Source: CAYJAD01 sp964371195
Lineage (GTDB): Bacteria; Desulfobacterota; Desulfovibrionia; Desulfovibrionales; Desulfovibrionaceae
DNA length: 12,480 bases
Reading direction: 5' to 3'
NCBI GenBank assembly: GCA_964371195.1
Contig: CAYJLD010000066.1
Location: 1 to 12,480, forward strand
How positions within the stretch are numbered: the first letter of the stretch is position 1; every line of letters begins with the position of its first letter. Below the pieces are notes generated by a model. The model ran no database searches, was not told the origin of the DNA, and was given only the letters and a program-made list of their open reading frames with translations. The translations under genes were made by a program, and so were the position numbers. Of the stretch, positions 6,072 through 12,326 are shown one piece after another.

Positions 6072-8705
6072 TTAGCCAAGTTGGGCTAATTGTTGATTAA
6101 GGCTATCCATATTACTATTATACGTTCCAAGTAGAGTATCAAGTCTTGCATACTTCATGCGTTGATTATATTCCCAGACTTCTAGTCTATCTAATTCATT
6201 GCCAATTTGATTATCAATACTGTCAATTAAGTCTTGATAATTATCTTGAGCAATCATTAATCCACCATTTTGCTGACCAATGGTTGGATCACTTTCGCTA
6301 GGAGCATAGAATTTTAATTCAGCTTCAAAAAAACTTTCCATACTAGGCACCATTCCGCGTTGAATGGAAACAGTACCAGTTTTTTCAACCCCAGGTTCAA
6401 GGTCATATAGCGTAATACTAAGACCAGATGCTGGACCAGATCCGCCAACGGTATAGACATTGGAATCAGCAGAACTGCGATTGGCTACTTCTCCGCCAAT
6501 TGTTACATTAGCACTGCCATCAGGATTGACCGTATACACCACATCATATGTACCAGCTTCTGTTATGCCAGCAATATGGTTTGCATAACCAAAGTCACCA
6601 CTAGATGTAACACCTGAATCTGAGGCGGCAAAGAAGTTAATTACATCATCAAGATTATTGGCTAAATAATTATCAAATGTTTCTTGATCTAGTATTTGTA
6701 ATTCTTCCACCGAGCTTGATGGAGCTATGGCAAAAAGACCAAAGTTTGGGTCTTCTACATCAGTTACGGTTTTAATTCCCATTTGTGATAGAGTTGCAAT
6801 TAAATCTCCATCAAAAATATCATCACCAGTAATGGTTTGAAAACCAGCTGGCGAACCAATCATGGAGTCTTTTAAGCGTGAGCTAAAGCTACGCACACTA
6901 TATTCACCAGTTAAGGCAGAAGAGGTGACTGTGCCTTCTTCATTGTAAATACTATCTGGCTCTTCGTTAATGGCAGTTAAGTCCTGTACTTTTAATATGA
7001 TGGTATTTATGGCATCAAGAAAAGTTTGGATATTTGCTTTAACTGAGTCTAAATCAGAAGCAATGGTAATCTGCGCTTCGCCAACACTTTTTAGATTTAA
7101 GGTTACACCTTCAATGACCCCACTAACCTCATTGGTGCTTGAGGTAATGGTTTGTGCAAAGTTATTTAGAGTAAATTCTGCATTCTTGGCTTCTTGCACA
7201 ACCCAGCCGTCAGAAGTTGTAATTCGTCCACTAAAATTGCTTTGTATATCAAATTCGCTGGAACTGGAACTAAGCGAGCTTATACCATTGATAACCATTT
7301 TCCCACTAGTAGCGTCAATTTCAGCAGTTACACCGCTACCTGCTGGTGATTGATCCTCAATGGCTTGCATCATGGCATTATAGCTCATGCCAGTATTCAC
7401 AGTAACTTGATATTCATCACCAGCATCATTCATAATATTTAATGTAAATTCATGAGGAACTATGCCAGCCTGTATGGCATCGGTTGCAACACCATTAGTG
7501 GAATAAGCATAGCTTGGTTCTGCAGAAGCTAAAGTTATGGGCACAGGACTACTTACAATGCCAGTAATACCTGTGAAGTTAAGTATAGAACTGTCAGCAC
7601 CATCTGTTTCATAATCAATTTGAACACCTTCGTGCTTACCAAGCTCAGTTAAAAAAGTTTGCATGGTACCATCTTCTGTCATGACCACATCAAAATTATT
7701 GCCATCAGCATCTATAAAGGTATAGGTACCGGCAGTAACTGGTGTTGTGAGATCGCCAGCATAAGTACCGCTCATCTTAGGTGCTATTTCTAAGGGGGTT
7801 TGTGCGACACCATCAATGGTGGTGGTTAGCTCTTGGATACCAGTTAAGGTCATTTTTCCATTGGCAATGGATGCAACAGTGGACCCTGCCGCAAGATTTA
7901 AGGCATCCACCAATTCTTGCTGGGTGGCGTCACCATTTAGAGTAACCCTAGGGGCAGCAGTACCATCAGCTAATATCATATCATAATCAAATACTGCCGG
8001 AGTTTGGTTGTTGCCTATATTTTGAGTACCATCAATGGTAGTATATGACTCCCAAACGCTAGGAGTTGCAGGAGTGCTACCACCTCCAAAACCTACCAAG
8101 GACGAAGGATGAATTTGTAAATTGGCATCTTGGCCGGACTTTGTGCCAGCAATTTGAAAGGCATAACCCTCAGCGGTGGTAATAATTTGCATTTTTACGC
8201 CTGGGTTAGTCTTGTCTTCATTAATCATGTAGGCAAGGCCTTCAAGGGTGGTATTTTTAGGAACATCAATGGTGTGGGTTTCACCCCCATAAGTATAAGA
8301 AAAAGTAGTATTATCACCAGGGTTGATGTTGGCTGTTTTGCTAGCATAAGTGGTAGTAGAAGCCCAAATAGCATTACTCGCAAGCTGTTTAACATCCACA
8401 GTAAATGTACCATCTACAGCTTCAGAATCTGCCGTGGCACTTGCTACGGTCTCATCATTACTAGAGGCAAGCTTTAATAAGAACTTGGATGGGCTATTAA
8501 TTTGAGTCAAAGCTTCTTGAGATTCACGCACAGTATTAATGAGGTCAGTCATGGCGTCATAAGACTCCATGGCCACCTCACGTGAATCTTCTAAGTTATA
8601 GAGGCGAAAAGACTCAAGCTCTAGTAGTTGATCTACAAGCTCCGTAAAGTCTGTACCACTTCCAATACCGGAAAATGAAATACCGCCAGATATGCTATTT
8701 GACAT
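6072..8705 (-). CDS. fliD: Flagellar filament cap protein FliD (HAP2), unusually long
   Basis: This encodes 877 residues; common FliD proteins have roughly 450-700. FliD caps the growing filament and folds flagellin subunits in at the tip. Residues 11-110 fit the FliD N-terminal domain (FSGIGSGTDFTELVDQLLELES). The middle contains about four related units that resemble flagellin-IN motifs: beta strands, then a short helix, then V-x-A-x-I, then a K-M/x-L-T-G-I type strand. They end near residues 187, 290, 380 and 475 (for example KMTLTGI, LNFTGI, KMVINGI). Residues about 505-877 are the C-terminal FliD region, including GVIEGVTLNLK, SSGDFGYANHIAG, a GTYDVVYTV sandwich, and a closing helix EYNQRMKYARLDTLLGTYNS that helps form the cap core. 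ATG has GAGGG upstream. A sigma-54-like site lies about 55 bases before the start. The extra repeats should enlarge the outward-facing, antigen-variable part of the cap. Confidence 0.95.
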   Translation of the reverse strand: MSNSISGGISFSGIGSGTDFTELVDQLLELESFRLYNLEDSREVAMESYDAMTDLINTVRESQEALTQINSPSKFLLKLASSNDETVASATADSEAVDGTFTVDVKQLASNAIWASTTTYASKTANINPGDNTTFSYTYGGETHTIDVPKNTTLEGLAYMINEDKTNPGVKMQIITTAEGYAFQIAGTKSGQDANLQIHPSSLVGFGGGSTPATPSVWESYTTIDGTQNIGNNQTPAVFDYDMILADGTAAPRVTLNGDATQQELVDALNLAAGSTVASIANGKMTLTGIQELTTTIDGVAQTPLEIAPKMSGTYAGDLTTPVTAGTYTFIDADGNNFDVVMTEDGTMQTFLTELGKHEGVQIDYETDGADSSILNFTGITGIVSSPVPITLASAEPSYAYSTNGVATDAIQAGIVPHEFTLNIMNDAGDEYQVTVNTGMSYNAMMQAIEDQSPAGSGVTAEIDATSGKMVINGISSLSSSSSEFDIQSNFSGRITTSDGWVVQEAKNAEFTLNNFAQTITSSTNEVSGVIEGVTLNLKSVGEAQITIASDLDSVKANIQTFLDAINTIILKVQDLTAINEEPDSIYNEEGTVTSSALTGEYSVRSFSSRLKDSMIGSPAGFQTITGDDIFDGDLIATLSQMGIKTVTDVEDPNFGLFAIAPSSSVEELQILDQETFDNYLANNLDDVINFFAASDSGVTSSGDFGYANHIAGITEAGTYDVVYTVNPDGSANVTIGGEVANRSSADSNVYTVGGSGPASGLSITLYDLEPGVEKTGTVSIQRGMVPSMESFFEAELKFYAPSESDPTIGQQNGGLMIAQDNYQDLIDSIDNQIGNELDRLEVWEYNQRMKYARLDTLLGTYNSNMDSLNQQLAQLG

Positions 8706-8731
8706 AAAATTACCCTCATGCGGAAGTTCTT

Positions 8732-8747
8732 GCCCATATATAGGGGC
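8732..8747. promoter_or_regulatory. Small hairpin in the fliD leader
   Basis: GCCC (8732-8735) pairs with GGGC (8744-8747) around an AT-rich loop. It starts essentially at the predicted transcription start (about 8749), so it would form at the 5' end of the fliD mRNA. It is a short stem; a role in message stability is only a guess. Confidence 0.25.
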
Positions 8748-8759
8748 TACAAAACCTCA

Positions 8760-8775
8760 TGCAAGAAGTGTGCTA
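8760..8775 (-). promoter_or_regulatory. Sigma-54-type (-24/-12) promoter before fliD-fliS
   Basis: The minus strand reads TAGCACACTTCTTGCA, matching TGGCACRNNNNTTGCW except for A in place of the first G. The remaining -24 G, the -12 GC and the spacing are right. Transcription would begin near 8749, with a leader of about 44 bases. Sigma-54 control of mid and late flagellar genes is common in flagellated proteobacteria. Loss of one of the nearly invariant GG bases makes it less certain than the fliJ site. Confidence 0.55.
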
Positions 8776-8919
8776 GCAATGTGAGCAATCTATAAATTAC
8801 TCTACCATAAGCCTTGCAAACACCTTACTTATACAATTTTAGTATTAATTTGCTAGTGGTAGTATTTTCATAAAAACCATCACCAACATATTGTATAAGC
8901 CTTACAAAATATTGTTCGG

Positions 8920-8935
8920 GTTTTTTTAAAAAAAC
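8920..8935. other. Perfect A/T palindrome downstream of the unknown secreted-protein gene
   Basis: GTTTTTTTAAAAAAAC is a perfect 16-base palindrome in the 293-base gap between fliD and the gene ending at 8999. It lies about 65 bases after that gene's stop on the minus strand. It could act as a weak A/T-rich terminator, but no G+C-rich stem is present. The same gap has a 14-base near-direct repeat, ATAAGCCTTRCAAA, at 8807-8820 and 8895-8908. Confidence 0.35.
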
Positions 8936-8998
8936 TTGAGATGAAGTAGAGTTTTTTTAGATAAATTTTGGAGTAGCTAAACTATATGAGAATGTTGT

Positions 8999-9661
8999 TT
9001 AAAAACCCCACCTAAGCTTCATGCCCATGCCAACTTCAGAACCTTGGGGGGGGCCGTCATCATCGAGAGGTGTATTAATATTTTCTTGTAGGTGTAATTC
9101 TGGACCAGCAGACATGGTAAAGTTACCATCCTCAACCATATGGGCATATGCTCCAACCACACTACGCTGAGAGTTGAGCACAGTTTCATCAATTTTTACC
9201 GGTTCAGTTATGGTTGGTCGCCAAGTGGATTCATCCACAATGGGTTCGCCATGTATGGCGGTGTTACCAATAGTTATGGGTTTATCACTAAGCTTGCGCT
9301 CATATTCAGCAATACTTTTTAGCTGACTTTTAACGCCAGCACGCGTGTTGGCACCAATCTCAGCATTGTTTTGGGAGTTAACCTTAAGGTTTTGCTTAGA
9401 AGAATTGGTGGCCTTTTGGGGAATGCGCCTACGATTTAGCTCTTGCATAGATGTTCCCTGCTCCCAAAGCTCACCCTTACCACTAAGTGGAGCGCCTGTT
9501 GGATACCATGCTTCAGCTGGCTTTAATTTACTCTTAGCCTTGCCTGGAAGCATTTTAGCAGCGGATGTATCTAGATTAGCCACAACTTCATTGGCCAAGG
9601 CCATATTAGTAAACAAAAAACTAAAGGCTATGGAAAAAACAAAAAGACGAATAATTTGCAT
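8999..9661 (-). CDS. Exported protein of unknown function, third gene of the fliJ-motE operon, with an eight-C tract
   Basis: This encodes 220 residues and I do not recognise the family. It has a clear signal peptide: IIRLFVFSIAFSFLF, then ALA with cleavage expected after A23. The mature part is mostly polar, with KLKPAEAWYPTGAPLSGKG (45-63), a basic patch NRRRIPQK, and a Thr/Pro/Glu stretch (145-160). The C-terminus reads GSEVGMGMKLRWGF and ends in Phe with alternating hydrophobic residues, like the last strand and recognition signal of outer-membrane beta-barrel proteins. At about 185 mature residues with little visible strand pattern, a full barrel is doubtful. Codons for DGPPQ contain eight consecutive C (G on the plus strand at 9046-9053), just before that C-terminus. 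The start follows AGGG separated from ATG only by seven T. It lies 75 bases after motE on the same strand, so it is probably expressed with fliJ and motE. A surface or periplasmic role tied to the flagellum is inference. Confidence 0.75.
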   Translation of the reverse strand: MQIIRLFVFSIAFSFLFTNMALANEVVANLDTSAAKMLPGKAKSKLKPAEAWYPTGAPLSGKGELWEQGTSMQELNRRRIPQKATNSSKQNLKVNSQNNAEIGANTRAGVKSQLKSIAEYERKLSDKPITIGNTAIHGEPIVDESTWRPTITEPVKIDETVLNSQRSVVGAYAHMVEDGNFTMSAGPELHLQENINTPLDDDGPPQGSEVGMGMKLRWGF

Positions 9662-9736
9662 AAAAAAACCCTACACTGCGCCAACAACTCTGGCAAGCAT
9701 ATTTTTTAAATATTTTTTTTGTGCAAGTTAAGGAAA

Positions 9737-10825
9737 TTATTTACCTAACTGCATACGACTTAAGATTTCAGTAAGCTTAGCTGTCTTAGCCGGATTAGTA
9801 TAACTTAAAATTTCACCAGCTTGTTTTGGCTTCATGCTGGACAAAATTTTGACAGCAATGCCCTCGTCCATGGTTTCAATGGCTTTAGCAGCTTGCTTTG
9901 CTTTCATGTTTACATACATATTAGTTAATGCATCAACCTTACCACCCTCAACAGTTTTGGCTTCTTTAAGCATTTCTTGCACCTTACGCTCAGCAGCTTG
10001 CAATTCCTTTAGGCGTTGCTCAGTTTGTCGTTTCAGCATAAGCAATTCCTGCTCACGCCTAGCAATTTCTTGTTGCTTTTGCATGGGGTCATCAGGTGGT
10101 ACATAGGCGTTTACGCTAGGTGCTGGCGGATTTGGATTTGGTACTAAAGGATTAGGCTGCACCACACCCACTTGTGGCCCTGCCGTGCCAGCTGGTAAAA
10201 TTGCTGGTTGAGCCGGTGCAGGAGGTGTTGGATTTTGCTGTGGTGGTGAAAATGGAGAAGGAGCAGCAGAGTTAGGAATAGCAGGTGGAGGAGGAGAATC
10301 CAAGGTAGCAGCATAAGCCACTTGATCAAGCCCAAGGCGCGGAAATGGCAATGAGGTTAAACTTGCAAGATTGTTCCACCAAAGGGACTTGTCGTCACTT
10401 GGCTTTTGGGGCATCACTGGGCTAGCACTAGTAGTGGCAGTTTCAGGTAAGTAATTCATGGGTGTTTTGCTTGCAGATTTATTGTATTGCTTTGCTGCTA
10501 ATACCGCAGCTGAACCTTGAGGATTTTCAGCTACTTCCATATGGTTGTGAGCTATAGTTTGCTCTGCCAATGCAGGATTTTGAGCATTATTCGGTAATGC
10601 TAAATCTTTATTTAACTCATCTTGTATAGCCACTTGTGCAGGTTCAGATTGTGTAAAAAACTCAAGTTCAGGCAAGGAAAACCCAGAAGCCATAGCTATT
10701 AATAGAGCCACCTTAATCACGCCAAAACATATTAGTAGGCGGCAAATCTTAGAAAGTTGTGAGCCCGTGGCGGAGGGTTGCTGTTTCGTCATTGATTTTT
10801 CTTTCATTTTCTTTTTCGGCAACAT
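9737..10825 (-). CDS. motE: MotE-like flagellar motor protein (C-terminal MgtE_N-like domain)
   Basis: This encodes 362 residues from the chosen start. A lysine-rich cytoplasmic N-terminus is followed by one membrane segment at about 27-49 (ICRLLICFGVIKVALLIAMA). Then comes a long Ala/Asn/Gln-rich linker and a proline-rich stretch (about 174-246). A charged coiled coil follows (about 247-293, QEIARREQELLMLKRQ). The C-terminal domain (about 294-358, VDALTNMYVNMKAKQAAKAIE, then VKILSSMKPKQAGEILS) is the MgtE_N-like fold seen in MotE. In the rhizobial system MotE is a periplasmic chaperone for the motor protein MotC; in other flagellated bacteria MotE-like proteins sit next to fliJ and their job is less clear. 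The start at 10825 is favoured by AGGAG seven bases upstream, giving a 77-base overlap with fliJ. Another ATG at 10792 has a poorer site and would reduce the overlap to 44 bases. An upstream ATG at 10882 in frame lacks support. Confidence 0.82.
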   Translation of the reverse strand: MLPKKKMKEKSMTKQQPSATGSQLSKICRLLICFGVIKVALLIAMASGFSLPELEFFTQSEPAQVAIQDELNKDLALPNNAQNPALAEQTIAHNHMEVAENPQGSAAVLAAKQYNKSASKTPMNYLPETATTSASPVMPQKPSDDKSLWWNNLASLTSLPFPRLGLDQVAYAATLDSPPPPAIPNSAAPSPFSPPQQNPTPPAPAQPAILPAGTAGPQVGVVQPNPLVPNPNPPAPSVNAYVPPDDPMQKQQEIARREQELLMLKRQTEQRLKELQAAERKVQEMLKEAKTVEGGKVDALTNMYVNMKAKQAAKAIETMDEGIAVKILSSMKPKQAGEILSYTNPAKTAKLTEILSRMQLGK

Positions 10826-11186
10826 AATAGCGCTCCTGCTGCTTTTCTTTAAGCTTTTCCAAAATTTTACTGTCTTTTGCACGCATAATAACTAGAGTTC
10901 TGCATTGTCCAACAAGTACATTCAAATGTTTGATGTTTAAGGACGTTTGTGCAATGTCTTCTTTGAGCCCTCTAATATAGTTGTCTAGTAACCAGCGTGT
11001 GGCGGCATCTGTTTCAAGGTTTTTATACAAATCCCTTTCTTTTTCTGCAAGTTGTTCTTGCAAGCCCTGCATGCGAGTTTCCTCATGCAATAACATACGC
11101 TGTGCTTCAGCCAGCTTTATCTTGGCTTCTTCTTCAAGTTGCTCCCGATATTCGAGGATTTTTTGCATATTAAATTTAAAAGACAT
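10749..11186 (-). CDS. fliJ: Flagellar export protein FliJ
   Basis: This encodes 145 residues, matching the usual 140-150. FliJ is a coiled-coil protein of the flagellar type III export apparatus. It sits inside the FliI ATPase ring, couples it to FlhA and recycles export chaperones. The sequence opens FKFNMQKILEYREQLEEEAKIKLAEAQ, the typical FliJ N-terminus, and is nearly all charged antiparallel helix (heptad-rich 10-60 and 75-135), with a RYYVAEKENERKINDE segment near the end. The frame stays open further upstream to 11282, but ATG at 11186 has GAGGG at the proper distance and begins the conserved part, so it is preferred. The gene heads a three-gene operon with motE and an unknown exported protein. 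A sigma-54-like promoter 41-56 bases upstream gives a leader of about 30 bases. Confidence 0.88.
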   Translation of the reverse strand: MSFKFNMQKILEYREQLEEEAKIKLAEAQRMLLHEETRMQGLQEQLAEKERDLYKNLETDAATRWLLDNYIRGLKEDIAQTSLNIKHLNVLVGQCRTLVIMRAKDSKILEKLKEKQQERYYVAEKENERKINDETATLRHGLTTF

Positions 11187-11226
11187 ATCCCTCTTCCGTC
11201 GTTGAAATGACAGTATGCTTAGCAAA

Positions 11227-11242
11227 TGCAAAACTTGCGCCA
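11227..11242 (-). promoter_or_regulatory. Sigma-54-type (-24/-12) promoter before fliJ-motE
   Basis: The minus strand reads TGGCGCAAGTTTTGCA. It keeps the essential GG and GC pairs and the TTGCA block, and differs from TGGCACRNNNNTTGCW at one place (A to G at position 5). Transcription would begin near 11216, 30 bases before the fliJ ATG. It is the best of the three sites in the window. Regulator binding sites expected upstream would fall in the fliJ-cyclophilin gap. Confidence 0.7.
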
Positions 11243-11267
11243 AGTTAAAATCATAATTATAAAATAA

Positions 11268-11293
11268 GCATGTAGAATACAAAGTCTACATGC
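11268..11293. promoter_or_regulatory. Nine-base perfect dyad between fliJ and the cyclophilin gene
   Basis: GCATGTAGA (11268-11276) and TCTACATGC (11285-11293) are perfect inverted copies with an 8-base spacer. The dyad is centred about 64 bases upstream of the predicted sigma-54 start of fliJ. It could be an operator or activator site. On the minus strand it is followed by an AT-rich stretch like a terminator, but no minus-strand gene lies immediately upstream to need one. A second inverted pair, GATATCAAAT (11294-11303) and ATTTGATATC (11384-11393), lies 80 bases apart in the same gap. Confidence 0.4.
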
Positions 11294-11428
11294 GATATCA
11301 AATATATGCAAATTTGATTGAGGAATAAGAAATTAAAAACTTGCCAGAAATGTTGTTATTTATTACTTTTCAAGGCTAAAACGATTTGATATCATACATT
11401 ATTAAAACCTTTAACCTGTGAGAATATT

Positions 11429-12016
11429 ATGTTTTTTTCAAGAAAAATTTTTGTGATTGCTCTTAGCTTAGCTATTTTATTAACTAGTTCCCAAGCCTTT
11501 GCAGCTGCAAAACCAAGCCCCGCTGTGCAGTTAGATACCAATATGGGTACCATTGTTCTACGTCTTGATGCTGCAAAAGCACCAGTAACTGTTGAAAACT
11601 TTATTAATTATGTGAAAAGTGGACATTATGATGGAACTATTTTTCATCGCGTCATTAAAGATTTTATGATCCAAGGTGGTGGCATGACAGCTGATATGAA
11701 AGAAAAACCCACCCAAAAACCTATTAAAAATGAAGCTAGCAACGGTTTAAATAATGATAAATACACCGTTTCTATGGCCCGTACCTCTGACCCTAATTCA
11801 GCTACAGCGCAATTCTTTATTAATGTAAAAGACAATGATTTTTTAAATTATTCTGCACCTACAGCCCAAGGCTATGGCTATGCAGTGTTTGGTAAGGTCA
11901 TTAAGGGGCAAGACGTGGTTGATAAAATTAAAGGTGTAGCCACTGCCAATCGTGGTATGCATGGCGATGTGCCCAAAAAACCTGTGGTTATTGAAAAGGC
12001 CTTTGTAATAGAATAA
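11429..12016 (+). CDS. ppiA: Periplasmic peptidyl-prolyl cis-trans isomerase, cyclophilin type
   Basis: This encodes 195 residues. A Sec signal peptide (hydrophobic 7-19, then SQAFA, cleavage expected after residue 25) directs it to the periplasm. The mature part is a bacterial cyclophilin. It has VQLDTNMGTIVLRLD (33-47), APVTVENFINYVKSGHYDG (51-69), IFHRVIKDFMIQGGG (71-85) with catalytic R74 and Q82, SMARTSDPNSATAQFFINVKDN (115-136), and YAVFGKVIKGQDVVDKI (151-167). Cyclophilins speed cis-trans isomerisation of X-Pro bonds during protein folding. The length, signal and active-site residues match E. coli PpiA, though the symbol is by family resemblance only. It is divergent from fliJ and separated by 242 bases. 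GTGAGAAT before ATG is a modest ribosome site. A possible -35 TTGCCA (11341-11346) has only a poor -10 partner. Confidence 0.93.
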   Translation: MFFSRKIFVIALSLAILLTSSQAFAAAKPSPAVQLDTNMGTIVLRLDAAKAPVTVENFINYVKSGHYDGTIFHRVIKDFMIQGGGMTADMKEKPTQKPIKNEASNGLNNDKYTVSMARTSDPNSATAQFFINVKDNDFLNYSAPTAQGYGYAVFGKVIKGQDVVDKIKGVATANRGMHGDVPKKPVVIEKAFVIE

Positions 12017-12205
12017 ATTGTTTTGGTTATTTGGGTTAGAATTGTTTTGTTTGGTTGCGAGAACAAGGCAACATATGAGCTTAAGTACCATTTATTTGTA
12101 TAATTAAACGTCAAAGTAAATATGCTTTTTCCGCTTTAAGTGCACAAATTTGTATCGGACTATATCATGTAAAACTTAAAATAATTTTTACAAACGCAAC
12201 ATTCA

Positions 12206-12232
12206 AACCGCTAGATTTCTGGCGGTTTTTTT
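12206..12232 (+). terminator. Intrinsic terminator 190 bases after the cyclophilin gene
   Basis: AACCGCTAG (12206-12214) pairs with CTGGCGGTT (12219-12227), including one G-T pair, around an ATTT loop. The stem is followed by a T run to 12232. It is a textbook Rho-independent terminator. Its distance from the cyclophilin stop (190 bases) means either a long 3' untranslated region or a separate short transcript ending here. Confidence 0.85.
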
Positions 12233-12326
12233 GTTCAATATAGGTGAAGTTGAAAAAACATTTATCGATATTTTTTAAAAATATTGGCTTTAAATGCCTT
12301 TTGGGGGTTGATAATAGCTTGACCTA

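Noticed and set aside
6970..8477. Plus-strand frames of 115-127 codons opposite fliD
   Set aside because: They overlap the strongly supported fliD on the other strand and have no family features.
8920..8935. The A/T palindrome as a firm terminator
   Set aside because: It lacks a G+C-rich stem and is 65 bases from the stop, so I list it only as a palindrome.
11187..11282. Extended N-terminus of FliJ starting at 11282
   Set aside because: It would place the start upstream of the predicted sigma-54 promoter and before a well-placed GAGGG site; the added residues do not look like FliJ.
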